Counted from the first letter of the stretch, positions 36,236-49,288 are shown. The stretch: DNA of 64,000 nt from Balaenoptera acutorostrata (GCF_949987535.1 NC_080067.1:76657985-76721984); one strand, 5' to 3'. The notes: generated by a model from the letters alone, not told the origin. Numbers and translations are program-made.

Positions 36236-36299
36236 GCCTCATAGGATCAGGCTGTGCTGAGTGCTGGGAAAACCTCTCTACATCCTCCCCATAATCTCT

Positions 36300-36425
36300 G
36301 GATCAGAGAGCTGGATGGAACGTTCCAGATTACCTGATCCGATTCTCTTGCATACAGATGGGGGAAAGTGAGGCCCAGAGACGGGAAGGAACTCGCCTAG
36401 GGTCAATCGCTCTGGGCACCTCAAA
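36300..36425 (-). repeat. MIR relic
   Basis: 'cagatgggggaaagtgaggc' with 'ccagagacgggaaggaactc' and 'gcctagggtcaatcgc' is the antisense MIR core. Confidence 0.65.
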
Positions 36426-37015
36426 TTTCATATATTCATAAACATTCCCTCTCCTCCCCAGCGGGCAGCCCTTGTGAGTTATGATCTTATTCATCCACGG
36501 GTCAGGCACCTCATGAACTCAAGGAGGGGCCTGTGGAGGCCCAGGTCCCTCCTGTCCTGTCTGCTTGGGAGTGCACTGAGGCAGGGAGTGGAAACACAGG
36601 GAAACTGCAACAGAGAACACTGTGGGAAGGGGCCTGCCCAAGATGACTCAGGAGGGGCCAGGTTTGAGAGTTGAGTGTCAGCCACTGACCCCACCCATTG
36701 AGACTCATACCCATTTTTTGTTCATGATTATTCTTCTGACTTCTCAGGGAAGAGAGACAGATCAGAGGCCTATCTTACAGGCACCTATCTTATAGATGTG
36801 ATACACTGAGCATCCTGTCCCCAAAGCAGGCTGGATGGCCAGCTCTGACCGCAGCTCAGGGTGAATTTCTATCCTTTTTTTGTCATTTTTCATGCAGGCA
36901 CTCTGAGGGGCACACAGAGTCCGGGTGGAGAGACTAGAGAAACACAAATAAATGACCGTGAAGTCGGTATCACAGGATTGGAGGTTTTGATGTCCTGAGA
37001 GTTGAGGAGGGACGG
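36426..37015. other. Unique intergenic sequence
   Basis: Nothing recognised. Confidence 0.45.
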
Positions 37016-37019
37016 CATT

Positions 37020-38400
37020 TGGAGCAGGTGGACATTGCAGGGATGCACAGCGTGGGTCAGGGGCCTCAGAGCGGGCTTCCTGGAGGCTGCGCGGCCATCA
37101 CAGCCAGGGTAGGATGGAGCTTGAACGTGTCCAAATTTGGACCTCACACTCCTAACCACTCCTCTACCCTGTCCTCAAAAGGTACAGAGGTGAGACCCCA
37201 CCCCATGTCCTGTCTGGGCTCTGTAAACAGGATGTCTGGCTGGAAAAGAGGCAGCTGAGGCTGAACAGAGAGGGGGAAGGGGGACTTGAATTTAAAGTTG
37301 ATGAGTTTGGGCTCTATCCAGGATCCCACGGGAAGCCATTTGAGTTGTGATGCAGGAAACAGACACTGATGGAAGTTTCGGGAAGACTGAGTCTTTCTAG
37401 AGTCCAGCAAATTGCTGATGTGCAAAGTCTTCCTAAAGTCCAGCTTTAGGGCCTGTGGTGAGAGAATCACCAACGTTCTGTATAAGGTTATAGCAATTTT
37501 GAAGGGCTACATTTTAACATTCTGCCTTCATTTCCATTCATCCCCCCAAATCTGGGGGGGAATAAACAATTTGTAGTTAAGTAAAAATGGGTGGGTATTT
37601 GTTTTCCTCTTGTGGTCTTTTACATTCCCAGCTACACCACCCTATTATCTGCTTTACAGAAAACAAAGAAACTGAAATTAAACATTAACCAGGATCATTG
37701 AAAAGGTCACTGAAATGAACAGCCCTGGTGTTAGGGGAGGAGAGGCCCCTGAGTCTGGCCGATTGTTCAAACAGGAAAGGGACCTGGGCAGGCCCCATCG
37801 CCAAGGGCTTGGGAGGCCAGCTGATTCCAATAGCACTTTCCCTTCCAGCCAATAGAAGACTGACTGACCTCCTGCGTAAGGGCTAGGTGCCTGGGTAGAA
37901 GGAGGGCTCAGACAGGGTCCCAGCCCTGAGAAACTCACGTCTCATGTGAGAAGGACTCTTAGGGAGGCAGACCCAGGGCCATGGAAGGCAGAATGGGGAG
38001 TGATGTGTTTCACCCTAGAGGCGGTAGTATCTGCTGTAGGTCTTAAAAAATCAATAGACATTCACCAGGAGAAAAGACAGGGCAGTCCAGGCAGAAGGAA
38101 CAGGTGAACACAGGTGGAGGGCCATAGGGTGCACGGTGGGAGCAGGGGGTGTGGAGGATGGCCAGGGCTGGAAGGTAGCATGGGACCAGATTGGAAAGGT
38201 TAGCTCTAAAGTCAGGCTTGACTGGGAACGTTCTGGGGACCTTGTCTAAAGCCCCCAGGCCACTGTGGGGAAGGTGGGCTGGCAGGGTGCCCTGGTGGAA
38301 GGCTGCTGGGGTCATCCTAGCCAGAGGTGATAAGGACTTGACCAGGGCTGCAGCAGATGGGAGGAGGTTTTTTGGGGCGGGGGGGTAGGGCTGGGCTCGA
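37020..38400 (-). repeat. Diffuse antisense L2 relics
   Basis: Fragments such as 'tttgggctctatccaggatc' with 'acgggaagccatttgag' (37308-37343), and 'ggcagtccaggcagaaggaa' (38080-38099) with 'gtcatcctagcc' (38312-38323), follow the antisense L2 order. They are weak and interspersed with unique DNA, so boundaries are approximate. Confidence 0.45.
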
Positions 38401-39259
38401 GAGGATTCCAGAGGCATAGTCTTCTGGCTCGGTGACTAGTTGGGTGAGGGGTAGGAGAGGTTGGTGACTGAACGCTCTGACTTGGTACCATCCTCGGGTA
38501 AAGGAATAGTCTCCGTCAGGGGTCCAGCTGGGCAGCAGCAAGCACACTGGTATCTCAAACAGAGGGAATTTAATGCAGGGGATTGGTTGTAGAGTGATGT
38601 AAAAGCTGAGAAGCTGCATAGGATGTTGAGGCAGCATAGAGGTTAGCAGTGGGAAAAAAACCACTGGCACCGTCTAGAGAAGAAGGGATGAAAAGAGGAG
38701 GCAGTATAACTAGAACCGGAAGGCCAGGAGCAACCCAGCCCAGCAGAAACCAGAGCAGCCCTGTGCAGTGGGAGCTGGGGCACAGAGGAGACCCAGGCCC
38801 TGCTGGAGACGCTTCCTAGAGCAGAGAGAGGGGAAGAAATACCCTGGTGTCTCTCCACCCACCTGCTATTGGCCAAGCCTACTTGAAAGCCCAGATACAG
38901 GAAATGCCTAGTGCAGGACCACTAGAGGCATCCAGGGTGAGCAAAGATGACGAGTGCAGATTTTAACATGGGAAGAGTAAGGGGCCTCCATGGAAGGGTA
39001 TCTGGCATGCACCGGAAACACAGACTTGGAGTGCTGGAGAGGCAGGTGTGGAAGGATCAGCATGGCTCTGCTGGAGGTTTTCCAGCAGAGGCAAAAGCTG
39101 ACTCATGCCTGAGTCACACTGTCCTGGCGCTGAGCCTCATGGGTGGGGCAGGGCAAGGTGGTATCAGGTGGCTCAGTGATATGCCAGGCCCTGCATCAGG
39201 AGAAAGGATGCCAAGGTGGAAATGGGCTGGCCTGGAGAGGCTGTTAGACCCACATCATC

Positions 39260-39400
39260 ATGCCCATTCTGATGGCGACTAGCTGTGTGACTTTGGGAGA
39301 GTGAACAATGGTCTCTGAGCCTTGGTTTCCCATCTGTCGAGTGGAGAGCATGCCTCCCCCATTGGGAGAATAGAATCCATACAGAAGCACTTAGTGAACA
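39260..39400 (+). repeat. MIR relic
   Basis: 'ctagctgtgtgactttggga' and 'gagccttggtttcccatctg' are the sense MIR core. Confidence 0.8.
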
Positions 39401-39819
39401 GTGAGGCTCTATCTATGCCAGGAAGGCCAGGATGCCCAGAAGATGCCAGCAATAGCTGGGGCTCAGTGATGCCAGTGGCTGGGCAAAGGCATTTGGGTTG
39501 AGTCTGATGTGCTCCTGGGGACCCCTGAGATCACACACACCTGCGAGATCACTGGCAAGTGCAGGACCCAAGCTGGCTCCACAGAACACAGGACAGGAAG
39601 GGATCCTTTGAGGTCCCCTGCGGTTAGGGCCCTTGACGTGGGTCCCTGAAATGGTCCCTGTAAGTACTTTTTCCTGGGAGAGGGTCTGATTCTTGGAGGA
39701 ACTGACAACCCCAGGGGCTCATGAACTGCAGATTAAGCCCCTCCACGCTGCAGCCCCACCTCCCACCTGCCCGGCCCCTCCCCAGCGGCCCCAGCATCAC
39801 GGAACTTCTTGCAGTTGCC

Positions 39820-40010
39820 ACTGACTCTCCATGCTTCTTCAAGTCCTCAGCCCTGGGTGGACGCTGCCTCTCCACCTGGAATCTCTCTCCTTCCCTCTCC
39901 TCTCACACATCTTATTTTCTCCAGTCTTTAAGACTCAGTTCAAGCATCAGTCCCTCCAGAAAGCCTCCCCTGACCTCCCCAGCCCCCGTCCCATCCCAGA
40001 TGGACATGGC
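39820..40010 (+). repeat. L2 relic
   Basis: 'cctggaatctctctccttcc', 'aagactcagttcaagcatca' and 'agaaagcctcccctgacctc' follow the sense L2 3' region. Confidence 0.65.
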
Positions 40011-40074
40011 ATTCGTATTCTCCAAAGACAGCCACTCGCATGTACTTATGCCATCCTGCAGGATCTCCCGGCAG

Positions 40075-40525
40075 TATGATGGACAGACACCCCTCCCACA
40101 GAGCGGTGAGTCTGTGTCCCCTCCCTTGGATCTGGGCGGGGGGGCCTCGTGACTGCCCTGACCAATGGGGCACAGTGATGCCCTGTGCCTTCAGGGTCCA
40201 GGTCAGAGAAAGGACAGCCCTCGGCCTGGTTCTCATTCATATTCTCTCTCTCCCCCTCAACACCTGTCCTTGGACCCCAGCCGCCACGCTCTGAGGACGT
40301 GGGGCCACAGGGAGAGCCAGTGCCCGCAGCCGGCACCCACAGCGAGTGTGGGCCTTCAGCTCATCCCCAGCAGGCCCCACTTGATGGTGTAGATGCAAAC
40401 TGTCCCCACCACGCTCTGTCTGCGTGCTGGCCCGCAGACACCCACAGAGATAATAAATGATTACTGCTGCTTTAAGCCACTACATTTTAGGGTAATTTGC
40501 TGTGCAGCAACTGACAAAAATACTT
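40075..40525 (+). repeat. MLT1-like (MaLR) LTR relic
   Basis: The 3' half is diagnostic: 'ataataaatgattactgctg', 'ctttaagccactacatttta' and 'gggtaatttgctgtgcagca'. The 5' half is less clear but contains 'tgaccaatggggcacagtga'. It lacks internal sequence. Confidence 0.65.
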
Positions 40526-42700
40526 GTCTGGAGTCCTGTGACCCCTGTGCTTCTCTCTGTCAGGCACTTTCCGCCAGAGTTGGAACTGTTGGCTGACAGC
40601 CCTGCCTTCCCTCCAGAGGCTGAGCACCCGGGGTGGGGACCAGGCACACTGCTTGCTACTCATGGAGCACCCCGCAAATGTGCGTCCAACGAAACCCAGG
40701 AAGTAAGAGAGAGATGTTTGGGGGCATCAGAAATGAATTCCCAAGTGAGAGAAATATTTGAGCTACAGCTCTAAAGATGTAAAATATGTTTTTAAAATAA
40801 ATGAAGTATTGGGGAGAATGTGTCCATTTAAAGCTTTAAGGTTTTATGAATTGGTCACCTTAGACCACGGTCTCTTATTATGGCACTTGCTGTGGAGTAA
40901 ACAGATGAAAAGACATAAAGGGACCCAACAGCAATGATCCCCCTTCAGCTTTTCAGCTCAGTGGCCTCATGGAACTACCAAGTGATACTCATTTCTGCTT
41001 CTCACACTGTGATTTCAGCTTGTCCTCCAACAAAAGGCAGCCTCCTTCTCAGGGAGCATCAGGTCCTCCCTCCCCACTCCCTGCTGGGGCTCTGCAGGGC
41101 CCCAGGCAGCCGCCCGGCCCAGGCCCCCCACCCCAGGCTGAATCCCTGGAGCCGCCTCCCCAGGGCCCCAAACACAGAATTGCTGCTCTGTTGCCCAGAC
41201 CAGACATCTGGCCACTGCCTCTGGGTGGGCACTTCCTTCCCTGGAGGGCCCTCCAGGCAGAGATGTCATGATACAGACCTCACCAGGAGTGCTTTCCAGT
41301 TTTCAGAGCATTTCCCTCTGCCTCGTGTCCTCGATCTCCACAGGGTCATTGAGGCAGACCCGGCAGGGGTGACAAGGCCCATGGGATACAAGGAAGTGGC
41401 CTCACCAGGACTCTGACCTGGGCTTCTGGCTGCACACCACTGGCCCCTCACCCTGCTTGGGCCACTGTCAGTCAGGCTGCTGCTAATCACCGTGGTGGGT
41501 CCTGCTGTCTGTCCCTGGGGTGGACTGAATCATCCACAGACGTCTGACCATCTCAGTAACCATGTCAGTTAGCCCCTAGCACCCAGGACATTTCTGGACC
41601 TCCTTGACCCGCAGTGTCAGTTAAGAAAACAAAGCTCAGATAAATTAAATAGGATTAGACTGGTACTTCTGTTGCCGAAAGACACACACACAGCACAAAC
41701 AAACCAAGAAGACAAACAAAAAACCTTTAGCATATATTCCCCAAGCCAATTACAAAGAACCATTTTTGGATTACTCGCTGTTTGGGATTATTTGTGTTCC
41801 CTTGCCCTGTACCCAAAAAAAAAAAAAAAAAACGAATCCAGTTAGCTGTGCTGTGTCTATTTCACAAATGTTTGCTTATATAAATATTTAGGGGGTACAA
41901 GCATGTGTCCCGTGCACGCACACACACACCTCTCTCTGGATAAAGAGGTCTCAGGGTTAGGATGCATTCTGGAATCTCTCCTTCCACACCTCCCACGTCT
42001 GGTCACTGTCTTTGAGGCTGACATTCCTCAGGTTGAGGAATGGGCAGGCAGAGGCTGCAGGCTGTGCGCCAGCCAGGTCAGCTTACGGCGAGCTGTCATC
42101 CCGTTGCTGACGCCCCAGCTAGGCCATAAATAACCGCAATGAAACTGCGGCAGGCCTCTGGGGCCCCCGCAAGGCGCTCCCCTCCATCAATCTCCCGTAA
42201 TGACTGCTTGGCATTCAGGCTTCCGCCCGTGACCCGACCCCGGCCCCAAGCATTCTTTGGGGTGCAGCGTCCTTCCCAGGCATCGAACAGGTCAGCCGGG
42301 AGCACACAGCTTTGAGAGGTCCCCGCATCCTGCCAATATACTTTATGGATGCTAGAGACAGGCAGGAAAACTCTCATCACTCAGAAAGCCCCTCCTTCCA
42401 AGATGGGCTCGGGAGAGCAGAGCTACAGCCATCACCCACGTGGTCGATCTGGTCATGGTAGATTCTAAAGTGCAAGTGAGCCCACACAGCTACAGCTTCC
42501 CTCACCATGGAACAGTAACTCTACGGGAAAAGCTGGCCTTTGTGCTCTGCGCAATGTGGGTGGGCAACAGCCAGAGGATACCGCTGCTCAACTGTTTACA
42601 CTTCTTTTGTCCTGTCCTCAAGTGGCAATTATCTTTTATTCTTGCCTTTTGTTCTTAAGCCTGATTTGCCTCAACTATCTCACCACCCTAAAAACATCAA
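40526..42700. other. Unique intergenic sequence, with a possible conserved element at 42050-42300
   Basis: No gene recognised. A poly(A)-rich run lies at 41815-41832. The piece 42050-42300 is repeat-free and CpG-containing. It carries 'gccataaataaccgcaatg' (42123-42141), which includes MEF2/CArG-like and RUNX-like words. It could be an enhancer, but only an alignment could show that. Confidence 0.35.
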
Positions 42701-42706
42701 CCTAGG

Positions 42707-43322
42707 GCATGTATCCAGGAGAGACAAAAACTTGAATTCAAAAAGATACATGTACCCCTATGTTCACAGCAGCACTATTTACAGTAGCCAAGACATGGAA
42801 GCAACCTAAATGTCCATCGACAGATGAACGGATAAAGAAGATGTGGTGCATATATACAATGGAATTTTACTCAGCCATAAAAAAGAATGAACTAATGCCA
42901 TTTGCAGCAACATGGATGGACCTAGAGATTATCATACTAAGTAAGTCAGAGAAAGACAAATACATGTGATATCACTTATATGTGGAATCTTAAAAAGTGA
43001 TACAAATGAACTTATTTACAAAACAGAAACAGACTCACAGACAGAAAACAAACTTATGGTTACCAAAAGGGAAAGAGGGTGGGGGAGGGATAAATGAGGA
43101 GTTTGAGATTAACAGATACACACTACTATATATAAAATAGATAAACAACAATGTCCTACTGTATAGCATAGAGAACTATATTCAATATCTTGTAATAATC
43201 TATAATGGAAAAGAATCTGAAAAAGAATATATATATATACCTATATATGTATGTATGTATAACTGAATCACTTTGCTGTACACCGGAAACATTGTAAATA
43301 ACTGTATTCCAATTTTAAAAAA
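42707..43322 (+). repeat. 5'-truncated L1 (ORF2 tail and 3' UTR)
   Basis: A short open frame (42760-42969) is the ORF2 C-terminal end, with 'WKQPKCPSTDERIKKMW' and 'TMEFYSAIKKNELM'. The 3' UTR follows ('aacttatggttacc', 'ggagggataaatgagg', 'aactatattcaatatcttgt', 'gaatcactttgctgtac'). An AT/GTAT microsatellite lies at 43229-43261. Confidence 0.9.
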
Positions 43323-44495
43323 TCCACCTAAAATTACCTACCTGCCCCACCTCCTCTCTCTTTCTCGCTGGCACTACCCTCAACCTTTCTCCTTAGATCT
43401 TAGGATTGAATTTACAGATGTAAAATGCCCCTAGGATTCCACCCTACCATCTCATTAAACAGTCTGTGTGTCTCATCAGCAACCTTATAATAGAATTTTA
43501 ATCATATATCTCTAGATAAGAAATGACAAATGACAACTAAAAAGTGCGTTCTCGCCGTATGCACACGCCACCACATCAGGCTTCAGTGACCACTGCGGGA
43601 GGCTGTCTTACAAGTCAATCCCCCTCGTTAATATATGGGAAACTGAGGCCCTGTGGTCACAGGGCCCAGTGGAGGACTCAGGTCTCCTAGGGTCTTGTGC
43701 ACTTGAGGGCAGGGGTAACCAGAACCAGCTCCTTCCCCCAGTGGATAGAGAGTAAACACAGCAAAACCACACCTTAGCCCAGCGCCGGGCTCACAGGAGG
43801 ACCCAACTGTAGTGGACAACGGCAACGCTCCCAGATCCCCTGGGCCACCTTCACTGGTCCCGCGCACCCTTCCCCGGCCTCTGCGTGCTTTCACCCCTGA
43901 CCAAGGCACCTGTGGCTCTTTGCAGAGCTGTCCTCCCACCACTGGGGCCGGCTGGGGCAAACTGGGAAATAATTTACACTCCAGAGCTTTCTTGCGGGCC
44001 GGGGCTGGGGCTGGTTCTCTGTCTGAGGTCGCATACTGCTAGACTTCCCACCACGTCCCTGTCACCTTCTCCCACTCTCTTACCAGACTCTCCCAGGATC
44101 AGTTCCTGATGAGAAATCACCCGCATCTGGACCCTCACCTCAAGGTCTGCTTCTGGGGAGCCTGACCAAAGACACCCGGCAACATCTGGGGACGAGTGAA
44201 GGCATCGCGCCTCCAGAGAAGCGGCTGAAGGAGGTGGCAGTAGGAGTGGCACTGAAGTGTCCGGTGGGCTGACGCCGGGATTAACGAAAAGTCTCCAGGA
44301 GCCTCCGCTGAAAACAGCTCCCATAGGCTCTGGCCCCGACAGGAGCACATCCGCCAGCACAGGAGCTCCTTCAACATTCCCAGGGACACTGCGAGCCCAG
44401 AGCCCTCATGAAGGACCATTCTGGATTGACTCGTCTTCTGGATAACTGAGCACACGCCCTGTTAACTGATAAAACGTTTAACATTTACACCCCTT
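43323..44495. other. Unique intergenic sequence
   Basis: No gene or clear repeat recognised. Several frames of 75 to 130 codons overlap on both strands without protein-like pattern. Confidence 0.45.
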
Positions 44496-44499
44496 AGAG

Positions 44500-44660
44500 T
44501 TCGCAGCCGCTGCTGTAAACAGGCCGCTCGCAGCAGTCGCCTCCATCAGGGCCGTTTCTCAGCGGCAGCTTCCGGGTTCGCCGGGCTTTCCCTCCTCCGC
44601 CATCCTCGTGCCCACTTCCGGAAGCGGGGGCGGATGGGAGGTGGGGCTGGGAGCTGCTGG
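44500..44660. promoter_or_regulatory. Small CpG-rich, promoter-like patch
   Basis: About 160 bp with roughly a dozen CpGs. It contains ETS words ('cagcttccgggttcg' at 44566 and the palindromic 'cacttccggaagcg' near 44613), a YY1-like 'ccgccatcc' at 44598-44606, and a GC box 'gggggcgg' at 44627-44634. This combination is typical of TATA-less housekeeping promoters. The downstream + frame (44608-45039, 143 codons) is not recognisable as a protein. Could be a lncRNA promoter or the remnant of a retrocopied promoter-containing transcript. Confidence 0.45.
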
Positions 44661-45432
44661 GGAAATGCTCCGCCTCCTAGAGTCGTTCTGGATGCTTCTC
44701 AGGCAGTCCTTCTGGAGTCAGCCCCGTTACCTAGAGCAGCTTCCGCAGTCGTCCGTATGTTGGTTTTTCCTCCTTCCCTGTCGCATGCGCCTGCCTCCTG
44801 GGATCACCTCCCAGTTAGACGGCATCCAAGCCCTTGCCCCAAGCTCTGCTTTCAGGGGACCGCAAATCAAGCCAGTTCTGTACGTAACGTGGACTTTTCC
44901 AGGCAGCTCGGGTCAACATTATCCATCAGGGCTTATTATTTACCTCCAGCTCTGCGCTGTAATACGTGTTGCCCTGGGAGCTACCCAAGTGCCCGCCACT
45001 AAATGGCCCAGCTCCTCCTCTTCGGGAATTCGTGTTTGATTCTGCCATTTTTGTGTCTCTTTGTTGCTAGCAAGTCTCCAGCAGGACCGCCACCCTCCTC
45101 CCAATTTACGATTTTTGCCTTTAATCTACTACAGTCTGGAAACCATATGACCAAACGTGATGGACTTGTGTCTAACATAAAAGTGAACAGACCCTGAGTG
45201 CAGGAATGTTTCTTTGAGCAAATGCACGCGCTTTCATCCAAGGCACTGGAAACTTATTTTGGCTGCTCGTGAGACATTTTTCTTTTTCCTGGTTAGAGCT
45301 CTAATTTGGAGAGTGTAGAGGTTGGATAGTGAAATTTTGTATGAACGAGTTCTTCTATTTCAGTTTAAATAGACGACGTGTTTGTGGGCAAAGGCAGTGG
45401 ATCTAATAGTACTTATTGCAAACGCCCTAAGG

Positions 45433-45679
45433 CAGCGGTCCCCAACCTTTTTGGCAGTAGGGACCAGTTTCGTGGAAGACAATTTTTACGGGGGGGAGGG
45501 AGAGCGGGGGGCGTTAGGGGTTGGGGGGTGGGAGGTGGTTCAGGCGGTAATGTGAGCGATGGGGAGCCATGGGGAGCGGCAGGTGAAGCTTCGCTCCCGC
45601 CTCACGCTCGCTTCCTGCTGTGTGACCTGGTTCCTAACAGGCTGAGGACTGTCCCCGGCCTGGGGGTTGGGGACCCCTG
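45433..45679. mobile_element. Non-autonomous hAT-Charlie-like element with intact target duplication
   Basis: The ends 'cagcggtccccaacc' (45433-45447) and 'ggttggggacccctg' (45665-45679) form imperfect terminal inverted repeats. They are flanked by the perfect 8-bp duplication 'ccctaagg' (45425-45432 and 45680-45687), as expected of hAT transposition. The interior 'accagtttcgtggaagacaa' and 'gaagcttcgctcccgcctca' is that of a common mammalian hAT repeat; the central part of the longer consensus is missing. The left-hand interior is G-rich (45490-45540). Confidence 0.9.
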
Positions 45680-45689
45680 CCCTAAGGCT

Positions 45690-48600
45690 TCGGCCTGCTG
45701 TTTATTAGGATATGCTAACTCCACAAATGCAAGTTTTAAGACTCTGAGAGTGTTCACAAGTTTGCCAGCTTCACAGATGCCAGAAGTACGATGTCTGACA
45801 CACAGATTTTGGAGCAAAAATAGAATCCAACCAGGGATTGAATAAAAATGTCCTTGTTCAGCCTCCTAGGGTTCAGTCTAACCCCTTTCCTCTCCCAAGA
45901 AGTCGTATGTCCCCTACTGTGGGCAGGAGGAGGTGTGTGCCCACACTGGCTTCAGGTAACTCCATGGGATTCCTCCCATGGGAAGAGTTCTGTTCTGGGC
46001 TCGCCTCTCTCCCCGGCAACTTTCTCAGCCTCAGAGGCACCAGGGACAACCTGTGGGTACCAAGGCTGATGGCACAGCTGGGGAAAAGCCACCAAAGAGC
46101 CACACTTCAGGGACAGGCTGAGAACACACTGCAGCAGGTGTGTCGATGGTAAGCCACTGCAGCCCTGGGAGGGGCAGAGGGGAGAAACAAGGGGTCAGTG
46201 AGCTGAGTGTTTTCTGTGCTGCTGAGAACAGGGCTGGCAGAAGCATGTGGGTGTTGTTAGGGGAAAGGTTGATCGGGAGAGAGGGAGGCCTTGGCTGCAG
46301 AACCTCCCGGGACATGCAGCGAATGGTGAATGGGAGTTTCCTTCTTGGACGGGCTCAGCCCCGCAGCATGGCACTGTGCTCCCTGCTGGAGAGGGACTAA
46401 ATCGAGGCAGAGGGAAGCATATCCCACGGTGCCTCCGTCCCCGATCAGGCCATGGTTATGAAGACCGCAAAGACTGGTGTTCTGGGCAAGGTGGCAGTGA
46501 CAGGAGGGCTAAAGTTTGAGGGTCACGGTTGCTCAGAGGACATCAGGGTTGATGAAGTGCCGTCACAGGGGTGGTCACTGTGTGTGGTTTGAGGGCTGGA
46601 GTTCGCACAGGGGGCGCTGGCGAGGATGTGGCCGCAGGCAGGCGGGAGGCCAGGTGGTTGTCGGGGGGTCAGCAGGGCTGGCGCTTGATGTGCCTGAGGA
46701 TGCTGCAGCCTCAGCGAGACCCGCTGTCCCTCTGAGACGCTGACAGCTGCACCCACCTGGGACTCCTCTGGGGCCATCTGGGAAAGAACCTCATGGATTA
46801 GAGCTTCGATGGGGATACAGAAGTCCCTTGAGGCAAGCTCACCACCGCAATGACTGCAGGGAGAGACTCCTCACATTTGGCAAGAGAAGAAAACACGCCA
46901 CCTCTAAAGAGGTGATTGAATTGGCTCCCACGCTGAAATCTGTGAATTTCCCAAATCCATGATCCCCAAGGCAGAGGTGAAATCTGATTATGAGAAACGG
47001 TCAACTTCTTGGTTAAGGGCGATTTGGCTGAACCACGGAGCTGGCAGGAGTTCAGACCCGGACCCCTGCTCCTGGGGGAGGGGCATTGCATAACTGGAGC
47101 GGGAGTGTCGCGGCAGCCACTCGGCTCCTGGGTTCCTAGGACCTGAGGTCACCCCAACCCCGACCCTCTCACCTTTACCCTATTTCTATTGATGAGACTC
47201 CTGTGCAACCCCTGTCCCCCACTGGTGGTACCTTCAACCCCTACCAAAGACACTAGTGAACCCCCTCCCACCAAATATACTGACCCCCACGCAGGCACCC
47301 CCATCTCCTGGGCCCCCAGCCCCTGGTTGCTTTCCTGTAGCCCCTCCGCAGACCCCTCCCTGTCAACACTGATAGTGCCTTCCTGCTCTGGCCTGGCCCT
47401 GCGCCTGCCCTCTGCTGCCCCAGAGGATGGATCTTAACCATCCTCCTCATACCCTCCCTCCCCTCCCCCTCCGGCTGCCATAGGGGACAAAATTATCTAT
47501 ATTTTGTAGAGAGAACTCTATATTAGTAGGGGATGCAGGCTGGGTCCCTGTTGCTTGTATAAATTATACAGACCATGAAAAACAAAGCTGAGTTTCCTCC
47601 TGTGTGCTGGACTGGCCCAAAGAAGACAGAATATGGGAGCCACCCAGGAAGGTTGCTCTCCAAATTCATGACTTCCAGCTCAAGGAGTTTCCAGAAAAAA
47701 AATTCAGTCCCATTGTGCTGAATGTTCAGTTCAACATGGGACACTAGATTGTCCCGAATCCTGAGGGGTGGTATCCAATCCTGGTCTCTGCTAGCAGAAG
47801 GGCTTCAGTGGGACAGTCTCTGAAAGGCTTTCCTGGGAAGGGCAAAGATCTCTCTCAACCATGAACACAAAAGTCAGCAGGAGCCTGGTCCCTTGAGCAG
47901 GAAGAAAATGTCAGTATTATTCCAGAACAGTTTCTCTAATTAGCAAGGTCATCAAACAGTCTCTTCTCCTCATTCCTTTGTCGTTCTCAGAACTGAGTTT
48001 CCGCTTCTGCAGCTGACAAGGTGAGGCCCCATGAAGCTCTAGCAGCCTGAGCACACCAGCCTTCCAGACCATCAGCACACCTGCTTCAAAGGCCTTGTAG
48101 GCAAATGCCACCTTTTTCAGCCTTGCAGGGTCATTAGTGCTCCTCACTCAACAAAAGGAATGTCTTTGACCATGAAGGATCTCTCTATGAAGGCTGACCC
48201 CAGAGTCTCTGGAATTTCTATGAAATCCAGCTTGACGAGGAAAGCCTGGCAAGGCTGTTGTTGGGGTAATCCATCCTACAGGAGTGGAACCAAAGCACAC
48301 AGGCAGGCCAGCCACATGGTTCTGAGGAAGAAATAAAACGAGCCCTGGTGTCAGCCATGGAGGGAACCTATCAGATGACGGCATCAGGAAAACGGCTTCT
48401 CTATCTACCAGGGGGGCCTCTGGCCCAGAGCCCAGCCCTGCGGGAAGGCGGTCAGGTCTACAGTCCACACCTGTGGTCCATCCACAGCAGGAGGAGGGCA
48501 CATCTTTCATGAGGGCTCCCAACCATGGCTTCTATGAAGACCACACCCTGCGAGAAGCAGCTGCTTATGAGAAGTTGTGACTGGGGATGGTTACACTGGA

Positions 48601-49000
48601 GCTGGGATGACTGAAGGGCTGGGATGATTGAGGAGATGGGAAAGCTGCTTCCATTTCTGAAGGTCGCTGTGGGGACAGGAGTGTCCACTTGGCCAGGCCA
48701 GCAGGGAGGCCCATTTGGACGGTTGGAGCTGCCCAGGGAAGGTGGGCTGTGTCAGGAGAGAGTGAGCTGACCATCACTGGTCACAACCAGTAGGCAGTTC
48801 CTGCGGGGCCAGCCTGGAAGGCCCCGATGGCACTCTGCATGTCGAGGGCCCAAGGGCCCAGAGCTCTGAGAGCTTAGACTCTGGCTGGGCCCTCCTGCAG
48901 GTGCCCAGCATCCCCCAGGCCAGGTGAGCCTACCTTGGAGGGCCGGGGCAGGAGGTGAGACTTTCCACACACCCACCTGAAGAGGACATCAGTGCTCAAA
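45690..49000. other. Unique intergenic sequence
   Basis: No gene recognised. GC is moderately high at 46400-46750 and low at 47500-47600. It contains one CTCF-like motif, listed separately. Confidence 0.5.
46601..46619 (+). promoter_or_regulatory. CTCF-like motif
   Basis: GTTCGCACAGGGGGCGCTG has the full core 'CAGGGGGCGCT' but departs from the consensus on the 5' side. Weaker than the one at 35623. Confidence 0.35.
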
Positions 49001-49115
49001 ACTTTCAGCCCCTGGTTACCAGATGAAGATTCAGAGGCCCAGGGAGGGCAAGTAACTTGCTCACAGTCGCAGAGCAAGGTTGAGACAGAGCGGATGCCAC
49101 AAATGAGCCTTCCTA
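49000..49115 (-). repeat. MIR relic
   Basis: 'agatgaagattcagaggccc' followed by 'agggcaagtaacttgctcac' and 'agtcgcagagcaagg' is an antisense MIR core. Confidence 0.8.
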
Positions 49116-49288
49116 ATCTTTTCTGTCTCTCCAAAGGCAACTTGAATCTCTACTCCCTTTTACAAAGCTTCTCTGCAACGGGGAAATGAGATGTACCATC
49201 ACACAGTGTGGGAAAGGGGGCCACAGTCTCTGCCTGTGGGGAAAAGGTGCCAGGAAATAACTTCAAAACCTCCACTGACAGAGACTGT

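Noticed and set aside
44608..45039. 143-codon frame next to the ETS-rich patch
   Set aside because: No recognisable protein pattern and a second overlapping frame of 122 codons is equally open; not called as a gene.
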